A stretch of DNA of 64,000 nucleotides from Geothrix paludis (GTDB taxonomy: Bacteria; Acidobacteriota; Holophagae; Holophagales; Holophagaceae): NCBI RefSeq assembly GCF_022808815.1, contig NZ_JAKZLC010000002.1, forward strand, positions 124,001-188,000, in the 5' to 3' direction. A model generated the notes under the pieces. The model saw only the letters and a program-made list of their open reading frames with translations, did no database searches and was not told the DNA's origin. Positions 18,473 to 28,082 of this stretch are shown here, piece by piece (the stretch's first letter is position 1; every line of letters starts with the position of its first letter). Position numbers and translations under genes: made by a program.

Positions 18473-20419
18473 CTAGCCGATCCCGCAGCCCTGCAGCCAC
18501 CCCGCCACGGCGCCCCAGACCATCTGCGACCAGTAGTAGAAGCCGCGCTTGATCGGCTTCGGCGTGTAGCTGGCGTGGAGCCGGTCCCTGAGCATGGGGT
18601 AGTTGCCGTCGGGATCCAGCACGGCGGCGGCCACGGGCGAATCGAACTCGTAGGTGATCCAGCGGTCCTGGCCGTCCCACACGAGCCGCTGCTCCTCGCG
18701 GTTCTCCAGGCGCACCCAGAGGGTGATCGGCACCTTCAGCCCGCCCTTCCGCTCGAGGGTGATGGAGCCCACCCGGCCAGGGGCCGCCGGCTGCGGCGCC
18801 GCGAAGACCGGCGCCTTGTCCGAGAACAGCCAGCCGCCCTGGGTGACCTCGCGGCTCTTCACGCAGCGGATGGCGTAGTCGAGCACCTCCGTGCCTTCCA
18901 CGAAGTCCCGCCAGAAGGCCGAGAGATCGCGGCCGGACACGCGCTCCGCGATCCGCATGAAGTCGTGCCGGGTGGGATGGTGGAAGGCCATCTCCTGGGC
19001 GTAGGCCCGCATCACCTGCTCCATCACGGGCCGGCCCAGCATGGCCTCCAGTTGGTCCAACACCAGGGTGGGCTTGCCGTAGGCCGTCACAAAGTAGCTG
19101 CGGAGGTTGATCGTCTTGAAGCCGGCCCGCGTGAGGGGATCGGCGGACGGCAGGGACCAGTACCCCGACCACTCGACGAACTCCGTGGGGATCTGGAACC
19201 TGCGTCCGCTCAGCAGGCTGTGGTAGCTGCGTTCCATGGCCTTGCGGGTAAACCAGCTCGTGAAGCCTTCGTCCAGCCAGGGTTCCTCGAACTCGTTGCT
19301 GGCGAGCATGCCGTAGAAGTACTGGTGCCCGTACTCATGGACGGACACCACCTCGGGCACGAACCGCTGCTGGATGGGATCGAACGGCAGGGAGCCGGCG
19401 GTGATGAGGGTCGGATATTCCATGCCATCGGCACCCGAGGCGTCCTTCGGCGTGTCGATCACCGTCAGCGTGGGGTACGGGTACTTGAAGAACCACTCCT
19501 CGCTCCAGCGGAGGGCGTTCTCCACCGCCCGGCGCTGCCGCTGGAAATTCCCCCGGTTGCGATCCGCGGCGTAGTAGAACACCTGCACGCCGCGATACTC
19601 GAACATGGCCGGGTTCCGCCAGCTCTCCCGGGGCATCACCGCCCAGGCGAAGTCGTGGACATCCTCCGCGTGCAGGCGCCAGATCACGTTCAGGGGCCGC
19701 TTGGGATCCAGCTCGATCTCCGTCACGAAGTTCGTCTGGGTCCCCGTGTGGGCGAGGCCCAGCGCATTCGGCAGGGACAGGGACACGTCGTAGACGCCGA
19801 AATCCGCGAAGAACTCGGTGTTCGCGTGGTAGGCGTGGCAGTTCCACCGATCGCCCTGGTAGACGCCCACCTTGGGAAACCACTGGCCCGACATGAGGAA
19901 GTCCTCCGACCACCCGCTGCGCGCGAAGACCCTGGGGTAGCGGTTCTCCCAGGCGATCTCCACCTGGATGGTCTCCCCGGGCGCGACGGCCCGCGGCAGC
20001 TTCAGCCAATGGACAGTCTCGTCCTCGCCCGCGTGGCCGGGGAGGTCGCGACCCTCCATCCGGGCGCTGATGAGGCGGCAGTAACCCCAGGACGACGGCT
20101 CCGCGGGCCGATCCTGGTGGTCCATGCGCAGGCGCCCGCCGCTCTCCTGCACGAAGAGGCTCTGGGGCCCCTTGAAGGCGTTGAGGTACAGGTGCAGCGG
20201 CAGTTCCTGCGTGGGCGCCGTGCCCGTATTCCGCCACGACAGCGTCTCCGTCGCCTCCAGCGTCTTGTGCTCGAAGTCCAGCACCGCGTCGATCCGGTAG
20301 TTGGCGATCCGCGGCGACTTCGGCTTGTCGAACCACTTCTCCGGCGTCCACGTGCGCGGCGCTGCACCCAGCCCCATGGCCGCGAACAGCACCAGCGCAG
20401 CCAGCATGCGGCGTCCCAT
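18473..20419 (-). CDS. M1-family (aminopeptidase N-like) zinc metallopeptidase, secreted
   Basis: 648 aa from ATG 20419 with GGAGG 5 bases before it. Signal peptide RRMLAALVLFAAMGLGAA, then the beta-rich N-terminal domain of M1 enzymes. Catalytic site: HEYGHQ at 361-366 gives the HExxH zinc motif (His361, Glu362, His365), and Glu384 in WLDEGF, 19 residues after His365, is the third ligand. The region GADGMEYPTLI (about 325-335) occupies the place of the GAMEN-type substrate loop. Length is shorter than E. coli PepN (~870), in keeping with bacterial M1 relatives that stop after the thermolysin-like domain. Probably an extracytoplasmic peptidase. Confidence 0.9.
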   Translation of the reverse strand: MGRRMLAALVLFAAMGLGAAPRTWTPEKWFDKPKSPRIANYRIDAVLDFEHKTLEATETLSWRNTGTAPTQELPLHLYLNAFKGPQSLFVQESGGRLRMDHQDRPAEPSSWGYCRLISARMEGRDLPGHAGEDETVHWLKLPRAVAPGETIQVEIAWENRYPRVFARSGWSEDFLMSGQWFPKVGVYQGDRWNCHAYHANTEFFADFGVYDVSLSLPNALGLAHTGTQTNFVTEIELDPKRPLNVIWRLHAEDVHDFAWAVMPRESWRNPAMFEYRGVQVFYYAADRNRGNFQRQRRAVENALRWSEEWFFKYPYPTLTVIDTPKDASGADGMEYPTLITAGSLPFDPIQQRFVPEVVSVHEYGHQYFYGMLASNEFEEPWLDEGFTSWFTRKAMERSYHSLLSGRRFQIPTEFVEWSGYWSLPSADPLTRAGFKTINLRSYFVTAYGKPTLVLDQLEAMLGRPVMEQVMRAYAQEMAFHHPTRHDFMRIAERVSGRDLSAFWRDFVEGTEVLDYAIRCVKSREVTQGGWLFSDKAPVFAAPQPAAPGRVGSITLERKGGLKVPITLWVRLENREEQRLVWDGQDRWITYEFDSPVAAAVLDPDGNYPMLRDRLHASYTPKPIKRGFYYWSQMVWGAVAGWLQGCGIG

Positions 20420-20511
20420 CGGATCCTCCAGAGCGTCCGTCGAGTCTACCAACTCCCGTCCACCATGCCTCCTTGCCACGCCCGGGATCCCTGCTACACT
20501 TGATTTCCTAC

Positions 20512-20588
<77 letters not shown>

Positions 20589-20600
20589 ATCGAACGATGG

Positions 20601-20623
20601 CCGGAGCCGAGTGCTCCGGTTTT
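20601..20623 (+). terminator. Rho-independent terminator after tRNA-fMet
   Basis: CCGGAGC (20601-20607) and GCTCCGG (20613-20619) form a stem with a 5-base loop, followed by TTTT. It is 12 bp after the tRNA CCA end. Confidence 0.85.
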
Positions 20624-20747
20624 CGCGTACGCCCAGAGCAGACGGGTAGGATTTGGACCTGCGAGTGGCAGCCGCCCGATGAGCGCCCCGCGAAGACAGC
20701 CTGGGAGGCTGTCGCAGCGGAGACAGGCGCGAATCGTCGGCGGCAAC

Positions 20748-20773
20748 GGTTCAAATCCTGCCCCCGCTACCAA
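20748..20773 (+). repeat. Displaced 26-bp copy of the tRNA-fMet 3' end (att-like)
   Basis: The 26 bases are identical to 20564-20589, covering the T loop, 3' acceptor strand and CCA, 184 bp downstream of the original. They do not belong to a second tRNA, since the 5' half is missing. This is the usual mark left by integrases that target tRNA 3' ends. Confidence 0.8.
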
Positions 20774-20802
20774 CCAAGAACGCCGCTGCCATTGAACAAC
20801 AT

Positions 20803-21114
20803 TTGTTTTTTAACCGCATGACCGCAAGGCCCCAGGCGCGGCGATACTCTGGGGATATTCTAGGAAACTCAAATCAGACATTTCTGGTGATGATCATAAG
20901 AACGGCTGGATTCAACCCCTTCGGTATCCAGTTTCACGGCCCCGCCATTGATCCCAGGTTCAAGAGCCGCCGAGCCGAGATATGGGTGCAGATGGCTGAA
21001 TGGGTCACGCGTGGCGATGCGCTGCCCAAACTGCCCGAGTTGGTGGGCGATGTTTGGCGGGAACCGCAAAACCAGTCGAAAGTCCGATCCCCGCTCGCCC
21101 CTGGCAGGAACTGA
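20803..21114 (+). pseudogene. Fragment of a phage large terminase
   Basis: The open frame (103 aa if translated) contains a stretch at about residues 42-87: FGIQFHGPAIDPRF, then KSRRAEIWVQMAEWV and ALPKLPELVGDV. This block resembles the C-terminal part of large terminase subunits, where a DPRF-x-NKRAEMW-type helix and ALP-x-x-PEL follow. The gene is far too short for a terminase (normally 400-600 aa) and lacks the ATPase part, so it is a remnant. Lying just after a displaced tRNA 3' end, it suggests a decayed prophage at this locus. Similarity is by eye only. Confidence 0.55.
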
Positions 21115-21204
21115 AGCCGGGAACCAACGGGGATCGGGTATTCAGGAAGGCGTCAATCCTGTGTCGGCCCCGGAGCAAGTGCGCCGGGGCCGGAGGGGTA
21201 AGCA

Positions 21205-24200
21205 TCAAGGCAGGGGCAGGACCACGCGGAAGCCTGAGTATTCATTGGCGGGAGTGGGAACCGGATTGATGGGATAGGCCCCACGCCGCTTGGACTGGCC
21301 ATCGCTCGCGCTGCCGGCCCAGGACCCGCCCTTGTAGGAGTGCTGGATGTTCGGCGTGGCATCCAGCCAGGCACTGCCATCAACCGGGAGCGGGGGGATG
21401 CCCGGTCCAGTGACGGAATAATCGGCATGCCAATCATCCCGGCAGAGCTCCCACACGTTGCCGGTCATGTCGTACAGGCCCCAGGCGTTGGGGAGTTTCT
21501 TGGCCACCGGCTGAGTGGTCAGGTTGCTGTTGTCGGTATACCACATGTACTGCTGGATGAGCTGGATGACGGCCGGGTCTCCGCCACCCGGATCATAGGA
21601 GCCGAAATAGTAATTGTTGTTCAAGGGATCCGGGACGTTCAGCACGGTGGATTCACTCCCGGCCCGGCAGACGTATTCGTACTCGGCTTCCGTGGGCAGA
21701 CGGAAGGAACTGCCCGCTAGCGGGCCCGTCAGAACCGACGCCGCGGCCGAGTTCAACATGTCCAGGAAGCCCGTACTGGGGGTGGTGATGGCATTGAAGT
21801 CCACCGTTTCCACAGGCCGAGCCAGCTCCTCCGGATCCGGGAATCCATTGCCCGTCGTGAAATGCGCGGGGTTGTTGTTCATGATGGCCACCCACTGGGC
21901 CTGGGTGCAGGGCACCTTCGCGATGTAGAACGCCTTGCCCAAGGTCACGCCATGTGAAGGCTGTGTCGAGGGATCTGACCCGACAACAGACTCCGTTTCG
22001 CCCATGGTGAAGGTTCCCGCCGGGACCAGGACTAAGTCGATCGAGGTGCTGACGATAGGCACCATCGGGTCCGCAGGCACCGTGACGGTCAGGTACGGGG
22101 CGGGATAATCCACGGCCACGGTGGCTGTATTGGTGCCAGCGAAGGCGAGGGTCTGGGTCAGCGAAAGCACGGCGGGGTAGCGCTGCAGGTTGACGGGCCC
22201 CAAGGTACCAGGCGTGCCGGTACCATCCGCGCCTCGCCCCTGGCCAGGTTGGCTCGGGTCCGTGACAGTCGCGGGGGTGATGGTATAGACGCCGTCCGCC
22301 AGGCCCGAGAGCGTTTGCGTGGCAGCGGTAAGCACCGCGCTGGTGTAGCCGCTGGGTCCAGTGACAACCACGTTGCCTGGCAGGTTGCCCAGACCCGTGA
22401 TGTTCACGGTGAGGGTGTTGCCCACGATCACGGTGGCTGTGGCTGTGGCTGTGGCGGGAGTGGTCGCCGTGTTGGTCACGGTCAAGGTGAAGGTGGTCGT
22501 GGTTGTCAGATTGCCCGTGGTCTCGGCAACGGCGGTCGTCACGGCACCGACGCCATGGTCAACGGAGCCTGTTCCGCCGGTGAATGCCCCGGTCAGGGTC
22601 GTGCTGGTGCCCGCGGCGATGAGCGAGTCCGCGGCCGTGAAGCTGGTTATCACGGGCGGGTCCACCACATTCACAGTCACCTGCGCGGTTGCGGGGGTAC
22701 CTGCGCCGTTGGTCACAGTCAGGGTATAGGTCGTGGTGACTGTCGGGCTCACATTTTTTGTTCCGGGGCTTGTGACGGAGCCCACGCCCTGATCGATGGA
22801 ACCCGTGTCTCCACTGAAGGTGAACGACAGGGTGGTGCTAAAGCCATTGGTGATGGTGATGGTGCTGAGGCCGCCACTTGCGGTGAAGTTGGTGATGGCA
22901 GGAGCGGCCACGATGGTGCAGGTGGCTGTTCCCGCACTGGAGGCCGTGCCGGCGGCATTGGTGACGATGCAGGACAGGATGGTGCTGCCTGATGCTCCCG
23001 CTGTGAACGTGATGCTGGTCGAGGTGGCACCAGCCGTGATGCTTCCATTCGTGATGGTCCAGGCATAGGTACTACCCGCCGCCTGAGCCGGGACCGACGC
23101 GGTGTAACCCGCCTGGCTGGCGGTCACACTGGCCGGGGCCGTGACTACCGGAGTCGTCGGCGGGGCCACGATGGCGCACGTGGCTGTTCCGGCACTGGAG
23201 GCCGTGCCGGCGGCATTGGTGACGATGCAGGACGGGATGGTGTTGCCTGAGGCTCCCGCCGTGAACGTGATGCTGGTCGTGGTGGCACCGGCCGTGATGC
23301 TGCCATTCGTGATGGTCCAGGCATAGGTGCTGCCCGCCGCCTGAGCCGGAACCGACGCGGTGTAACCAGCCTTGTTGGCGGTCACACTGGCCGGGGCCGT
23401 GACTACCGGAGTCGTCGGCGCGGCCACGATGGCGCACGTGGCTGTTCCGGCAGTGGAGGCCGTGCCGGCGGCATTGGTGACGATGCAGGACGGGATGGTG
23501 CTGCCTGATGCTCCCGCTGTGAACGTGATGCTGGTCGAGGTGGCACCAGCCGTGATGCTTCCATTCGTGATGGTCCAGGCATAGGTACTACCCGCCTGGG
23601 CCGGGACCGACGCGGTGTAACCCGCCTGGCTGGCGGTCACACTGGCCGGGGCCGTGACCACCGGAGTCGTCGGCGGGGCCACGATGGCGCAGGTGGCTGT
23701 TCCGGCAGTGGAGGCCGTGCCGGCGGCATTGGTGACGATGCAGGACGGGATGGTGTTGCCGGATGTTCCCGCTGTGAACGTGATGCTGGTCGAGGTGGCA
23801 CCAGCCGTGATGCTTCCGTTCGTGATGGTCCAGGCATAGGTGCTACCCGCCTGAGCGGGGACCGACGCGGTGTAACCCGCCTGGCTGGCGGTCACACTGG
23901 CCGGGGCCGTGACCACCGGAGTCGTCGGCGGGGCCACGATGGTGCAGGTGGCTGTTCCGGCAGTGGAGGCCGTGCCAGCGGCATTGGTGACGATGCAGGA
24001 CGGGATGGTGTTGCCGGATGTTCCCGCCGTGAACGTGATGCTGGTCGTGGTGGCACCGGCCGTGATGCTGCCATTCGTGAGGGTCCAGGCATAGGTGCTA
24101 CCGGCCGCCTGAGCCGGAACCGACGCGGTGTAACCAGCCTTGTTGGCAGTGATACTGGCCGGGGCCGTGACCACCGGAGTCGTGGGCGCGGCCACGATGG

Positions 24201-25902
24201 CGCACGTGGCTGTTCCGGCGGTGGAGGCCGTGCCGGCGGCATTGGTGACGATGCAGGACGGCGTGGCGTTCCCTGAGGCTCCCGCCGTGAACGTGATGCT
24301 GGTCGTGGTTGCACCGGCCGTGATGCTTCCATTCGTGATGGTCCAGGCATAGGTGCTACCCGCCTGGGCCGGGACCGACGCGGTGTAACCCGCCTGGCTG
24401 GCGGTCACACTGGCCGGAGCCGTGACCACCGGAGTCGTGGGCGCGGCCACGATGGCGCACGTGGCTGTTCCGGCAGTGGAGGCCGTGCCGGCGGCATTGG
24501 TGACGATGCAGGACGGCGTGGCGTTCCCTGAGGCTCCCGCCGTGAACGTGATGCTGGTCGTGGTTGCACCGGCCGTGATGCTTCCATTCGTGATGGTCCA
24601 GGCATAGGTGCTACCCGCCTGGGCCGGGACCGACGCGGTGTAACCCGCCTGGCTGGCGGTCACACTGGCCGGAGCCGTGACCACCGGAGTCGTGGGCGCG
24701 GCCACGATGGCGCACGTGGCTGTCCCGGCGGTGGAAGCCGTGCCGGCGGCATTGGTGACGATGCAGGACGGGATGGTGTTGCCTGAGGCTCCCGCCGTGA
24801 ACGTGATGCTGGTCGTGGTGGCACCGGCCGTGATGCTGCCATTCGTGAGGGTCCAGGCATAGGTGCTACCGGCCGCCTGAGCCGGAACCGACGCGGTGTA
24901 ACCAGCCTTGTTGGCGGTCACACTGGCCGGGGCCGTGACCACCGGAGTCGTCGGCGCGGCCACCACGGTCGCGGTCACTGGCAGGGTGACGGCGGTGCCC
25001 GTTGCATTGGCCACGGTCAGGGTGAAAATCGTTGTGGTCGCCAAATTGCCCGTGGGCACGGCAACACCGCTGGTCACGGCACCGATGCCGTGGTCCACTG
25101 TGCCCGTTCCGCCCGTGAACACTGCCGTCAATGTCGTTCCGGTTCCGGAGGTCACGGGACTCTTGGCCGCGACGAAGCTGGTGATGACAGGAGCCGCGAT
25201 CACCGTGAGCGTGGCCCCACTGCTGTTGAGCGTTCCAACAGCGTTGGTCAAGGCGCAACGATACTGGGTACCGGTGTCGCTCAAGGAGGTGGCGGCTGTG
25301 GTGTAGCTGGCGCTCGTGGCGCCCGTGCCGCTGGACACGTTCGCCCAGGTGGTTCCGTTCGTGCTGGATTGCCATTGATAGGTGGCGACCGGGCTGGCAT
25401 CCGGCACCACAGTGAAGGTGGCCGTGGCACCGACCGTCACACTCGCGTTGGCGGGTTGGGTGGTGATGGCAAGCCACCGTACGGTCAGTGTGGCCGCGGT
25501 GCTGGTGGCATCCGGGCTAACCGTGTTGGTGGCCACGGCGCGAAATTGGGCGGCATCGTCCGCCTTGACAGTGGCGGCGGTGGTATAGGTCGCGCTGGTG
25601 GCACCGGGGATCGCTGTCCAGGTGGTGCCACCGTCGTTGCTGCGCTGCCAGGTGAAGGTGGGCGCAGGCGTGCCGCTGGCCGCGGCCGTGAAGGTGGCTG
25701 TGCTACCCGCGTTCACGATCTGGCTCGCTGGCTGGGTGGTGATCAGGGGAGCCGTATTTGGGGGGGTGGTTCCGCCACCGCCTCCGCAGGCCATGGTCAG
25801 GATGAGTGCCGCCTGGGCCAGAAACAGCCCTGCGGAACGCCAGGTGAAGGGCGATGACCCACTCTTGGTGGATAGTGGTGGCCTCTGCGCTGCCATGCAC
25901 AT
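21205..25902 (-). CDS. Giant lipoprotein: Ig-like repeats plus C-terminal FGE/SUMF1 domain
   Basis: 1565 aa from ATG 25902 with AGGAG 6-7 bases before it. A basic N-terminus, a hydrophobic segment (about 22-39) and LTMAC|GGGGG form a lipobox, so the protein is lipid-anchored. Next come two Ig-like domains (about 50-235), a linker domain, then eight nearly identical ~85-residue Ig/PKD-like repeats (DNA 22901-24951), each with a Cys pair near SCIVTN and ATCAIV. Two further Ig-like units follow. The last ~260 residues are an FGE/SUMF1 domain: LVLVPAGTFTMGET, FRLPTEAEYEYVCRAG, GLYDMTGNVWELCRDDW, YKGGSW, and a closing YSGFRVVLP. This domain also occurs outside sulfatase activation in surface proteins. 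Likely outer-surface adhesin or receptor; ligand unknown. Confidence 0.85.
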   Translation of the reverse strand: MCMAAQRPPLSTKSGSSPFTWRSAGLFLAQAALILTMACGGGGGTTPPNTAPLITTQPASQIVNAGSTATFTAAASGTPAPTFTWQRSNDGGTTWTAIPGATSATYTTAATVKADDAAQFRAVATNTVSPDATSTAATLTVRWLAITTQPANASVTVGATATFTVVPDASPVATYQWQSSTNGTTWANVSSGTGATSASYTTAATSLSDTGTQYRCALTNAVGTLNSSGATLTVIAAPVITSFVAAKSPVTSGTGTTLTAVFTGGTGTVDHGIGAVTSGVAVPTGNLATTTIFTLTVANATGTAVTLPVTATVVAAPTTPVVTAPASVTANKAGYTASVPAQAAGSTYAWTLTNGSITAGATTTSITFTAGASGNTIPSCIVTNAAGTASTAGTATCAIVAAPTTPVVTAPASVTASQAGYTASVPAQAGSTYAWTITNGSITAGATTTSITFTAGASGNATPSCIVTNAAGTASTAGTATCAIVAAPTTPVVTAPASVTASQAGYTASVPAQAGSTYAWTITNGSITAGATTTSITFTAGASGNATPSCIVTNAAGTASTAGTATCAIVAAPTTPVVTAPASITANKAGYTASVPAQAAGSTYAWTLTNGSITAGATTTSITFTAGTSGNTIPSCIVTNAAGTASTAGTATCTIVAPPTTPVVTAPASVTASQAGYTASVPAQAGSTYAWTITNGSITAGATSTSITFTAGTSGNTIPSCIVTNAAGTASTAGTATCAIVAPPTTPVVTAPASVTASQAGYTASVPAQAGSTYAWTITNGSITAGATSTSITFTAGASGSTIPSCIVTNAAGTASTAGTATCAIVAAPTTPVVTAPASVTANKAGYTASVPAQAAGSTYAWTITNGSITAGATTTSITFTAGASGNTIPSCIVTNAAGTASSAGTATCAIVAPPTTPVVTAPASVTASQAGYTASVPAQAAGSTYAWTITNGSITAGATSTSITFTAGASGSTILSCIVTNAAGTASSAGTATCTIVAAPAITNFTASGGLSTITITNGFSTTLSFTFSGDTGSIDQGVGSVTSPGTKNVSPTVTTTYTLTVTNGAGTPATAQVTVNVVDPPVITSFTAADSLIAAGTSTTLTGAFTGGTGSVDHGVGAVTTAVAETTGNLTTTTTFTLTVTNTATTPATATATATVIVGNTLTVNITGLGNLPGNVVVTGPSGYTSAVLTAATQTLSGLADGVYTITPATVTDPSQPGQGRGADGTGTPGTLGPVNLQRYPAVLSLTQTLAFAGTNTATVAVDYPAPYLTVTVPADPMVPIVSTSIDLVLVPAGTFTMGETESVVGSDPSTQPSHGVTLGKAFYIAKVPCTQAQWVAIMNNNPAHFTTGNGFPDPEELARPVETVDFNAITTPSTGFLDMLNSAAASVLTGPLAGSSFRLPTEAEYEYVCRAGSESTVLNVPDPLNNNYYFGSYDPGGGDPAVIQLIQQYMWYTDNSNLTTQPVAKKLPNAWGLYDMTGNVWELCRDDWHADYSVTGPGIPPLPVDGSAWLDATPNIQHSYKGGSWAGSASDGQSKRRGAYPINPVPTPANEYSGFRVVLPLP
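22901..24951 (-). repeat. Eight tandem 255-258-bp coding repeats
   Basis: Inside the lipoprotein gene, eight units of 255 or 258 bp repeat with few differences. Each begins with the codons for TPVVTAPAS and ends at GTATCAIVAxPT. Length alternates because one Ala codon is present or absent (AQAAGS versus AQAGS), and units alternate between TANKAG and TASQAG types. Such high identity points to recent duplication or gene conversion. Confidence 0.9.
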
Positions 25903-26483
25903 AACCGGCTCCTGGTTTGTTGAATACAGTGAATTCCGGATGGGTCCTCGTCAAGGAATGTTAAGAAAATTAATGAGTTACCGACTATGTAACAATTTTG
26001 CCCCATGTAGGTTTTTTCATGTGGCTGTACCCAAAATCATCTCAAATTAATAATTGAGCCATAGCCGTAGGACCTGAATGGACAACCACTGAGGTTGATA
26101 TTCAGGATCCTGAATGGCTGTACCGGAGAAGTTCGTGGGTCTTTGCAAGGCTTCCTGACTGGTTCCTCTGGTTTCGTGACCCGCCCGAATCGGATGCCTT
26201 GACTGGTGGATTGAGGCTGGCTCCACCGATGGTGGCCGCTTGAGCCACGCGGCAGGTCTCCTCCTGATCGGCGCGCGGTCCTGGAAGCGGGCGTATGAGC
26301 CATTTTCGAGCTGCAGGCGACTTCGCTCATTTCTCTCGCCCAGGCTTCGACACGCGGGTTCCATGCGGACAATCAGCGCTTCGAAATGGTCTAGCAGCTA
26401 TTTCAAAAGTGGAACTTTTTCCTAGACCAAACAACTGGAGACATTGGGAGGTGACCTGGTGGTCCACCTTCTCAAGGATCTTC
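25903..26483. other. Gene-free stretch, AT-rich next to the lipoprotein gene
   Basis: 580 bp with no gene I can defend. The right edge of the lipoprotein gene (25920-26080) is unusually AT-rich (AAGAAAATTAATGAG and TGTAACAATTTTG are seen) and should hold its promoter on the minus strand. The part at 26080-26480 is GC-intermediate. Short open frames on both strands there lack a ribosome site. Confidence 0.5.
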
Positions 26484-26939
26484 ATGCGCAACTTTCCGCC
26501 CACCACTTTTGTAGACACCACCCAGATCGGTTGGATCCCACTCTCCGAGGGGTTGTCCTTCAAACCCATCTATATTTTCCCAGACCTCAGTGGTTGGCAG
26601 CTCCTGCTCCGGCTGGAACCTGGAACGGTGATCTCTCGCCACCGCCACACTGGAGAGGTCCACGCCTTCAACCTTTCTGGCACAAGGCGGCTGGATACCG
26701 GCGAGATCGTAGGCCCCGGCATGTACGTTCACGAACCTGCGGGGAATGAGGACAGTTGGGAGGCCATCGGCGATGAGCCCTGCATTGTCCACATCGAAGT
26801 GAACGGCCGGAATGAATACCGGGATGCAGCGGGGAATCTGATCCGCGTCGCGGATGCTCTCGGCGCTCGCCAGGACTATCTGGATTGGTGCCACACCGAG
26901 GGCGTGGAGCCGCTCCCAGCCCTCGCGGAGAAAGCGTGA
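26484..26939 (+). CDS. Cupin-domain protein (ChrR/acetophenone-dioxygenase-like)
   Basis: 151 aa, start ATG 26484 with AAGGA about 7 bases upstream; upstream in-frame codons lack a site. Single cupin barrel: GWQLLLRLEPGTVISRHRHTGEVHAFNLSG holds the first metal-binding cupin motif (HRH and E), and GPGMYVHEPAGNEDSWE holds the second (H). This arrangement resembles ChrR-type and 2,4'-dihydroxyacetophenone dioxygenase-like cupins, so iron or zinc binding is expected. It ends overlapping the next gene by 3 bases (GTGA), implying coupled expression with the membrane protein. Substrate not known. Confidence 0.8.
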   Translation: MRNFPPTTFVDTTQIGWIPLSEGLSFKPIYIFPDLSGWQLLLRLEPGTVISRHRHTGEVHAFNLSGTRRLDTGEIVGPGMYVHEPAGNEDSWEAIGDEPCIVHIEVNGRNEYRDAAGNLIRVADALGARQDYLDWCHTEGVEPLPALAEKA

Positions 26940-27991
26940 GCCAGGACAACCAAACAAGAGCATCAGGCTGGGTCTTATCGGAGGCATTGAACCGGTCCAT
27001 TGGGTTCATCCCTCCCATTGGGGCGCTCGTTTATCCATACGTGCTCGTGGGATTCCACACTTCCCTGGACCACAGAGGGGGTAGGTTCGGCCTGGTCCCA
27101 GCCGCCTTGCTACTGCTGGCCTTCCTCATGCCTGTCGCAGCTCTGCTCGCCGCCATGCACCTCGGGGGAATCCAGGCGCCCAATTCGGCTGAACTGAGGG
27201 CCCGCAGGGTGGCCCTGCTTGCAGTCGCCTCGCCCGCCATTTTCACCCTGGCCAGTGTCGCCCTCTACATGGTCGGCTACCCTCAAACCTGCACTTGGTT
27301 ATTGAGCCTCATGTGGGCCGGCTTCGCTGTCCTGATCGCCTTGAGTGACCGGACGCACCCCGTGACCGTGCTCCCTGCGCGCCCGCGCATCAAGCTGCGA
27401 AAGTTCCATGGATATACAGCCCTTGGAATCCTCCTGGTCTTTCTGGGAGGTCATCTGGCCAATCACCTCCTCGGTCTTATCGGACCAGAGGCCCATGCCG
27501 CGATGATGCGGTCCCTGCGCCAGGTTTACCGATCACCGGTGGTAGAACCGCTCCTCATGATTGGTTTCTTCGCCCAGATTGCCACGGGGGTCTTTCTCGG
27601 ATGGCAGTACACGAAATGTGCCACCGGCCGATTCCGGACATTCCAGCTCGCATCAGGAATCTATCTCAGCTTCTTCATCATCAGCCACAGCAATGCTGTC
27701 TTCATCCTGGCCCGCAGAATCCTCAACATCGACTCCGACTGGGGGTTCGCCACCGGGGCCCCCACGGGACTGATTCATGATGCGTGGAACATCCGTCTGG
27801 TCCCTCTTTATTGGCTGGCAGTATTCTTCGTCCTTTCTCATGTGGGCAGCGGCCTGCGGGCCATCATGCTGGCGCATGGAGCACGGCGGGAATTGGCGGA
27901 TGGCGTGGTGGTCTGGGGCGCCGTAGCCTCAGCCCTTATCGCCACCGCCATTCTGCTTGGCATGTGCGGCCTGCGACTCCAGTTCCTTTAA
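26936..27991 (+). CDS. Multi-spanning membrane protein with cytochrome b-like histidines
   Basis: 351 aa starting at a GTG (26936) that overlaps the stop of the cupin gene; GGAG sits 5 bases upstream. About eight to ten hydrophobic segments: two in the first 140 residues, then a second half of about five. Conserved-looking His residues occur inside helices: KFHGYTALGILLVFLGGHLANH, SFFIISHSN and FFVLSHVGSG. The order LRQVYRSPVVEPLLMIGFFAQI resembles the SdhC type of cytochrome b subunit. Heme binding is therefore a guess, not shown. Operon with the cupin suggests a small membrane redox or sensing pair. Confidence 0.6.
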   Translation: MSQDNQTRASGWVLSEALNRSIGFIPPIGALVYPYVLVGFHTSLDHRGGRFGLVPAALLLLAFLMPVAALLAAMHLGGIQAPNSAELRARRVALLAVASPAIFTLASVALYMVGYPQTCTWLLSLMWAGFAVLIALSDRTHPVTVLPARPRIKLRKFHGYTALGILLVFLGGHLANHLLGLIGPEAHAAMMRSLRQVYRSPVVEPLLMIGFFAQIATGVFLGWQYTKCATGRFRTFQLASGIYLSFFIISHSNAVFILARRILNIDSDWGFATGAPTGLIHDAWNIRLVPLYWLAVFFVLSHVGSGLRAIMLAHGARRELADGVVVWGAVASALIATAILLGMCGLRLQFL

Positions 27992-28082
27992 GGCGCGCGG
28001 TAAGCGGAGCAACGCGGAAGCCAGCAGAGATGCCACTCACCCGCGGGCGGAAGGACATCTCAGCGCCTCAGCGGTCTGGCCG

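Noticed and set aside
18092-20503. 803-aa open frame opposite the M1 peptidase
   Set aside because: Composition and lack of any motif fit a frame shadow; the peptidase has all catalytic residues on the other strand.
21005-21277. Further frames overlapping the terminase fragment
   Set aside because: Only one frame has family-like residues; the others are unpatterned and lack start signals.
22901-24951. CRISPR array
   Set aside because: Repeats are 255-258 bp, lie in frame inside one gene and have no spacers; they are protein repeats.
26037-26372. Two overlapping minus-strand frames of about 105-111 aa
   Set aside because: No ribosome site, no signal or domain pattern, and the frames compete with each other; left as intergenic.
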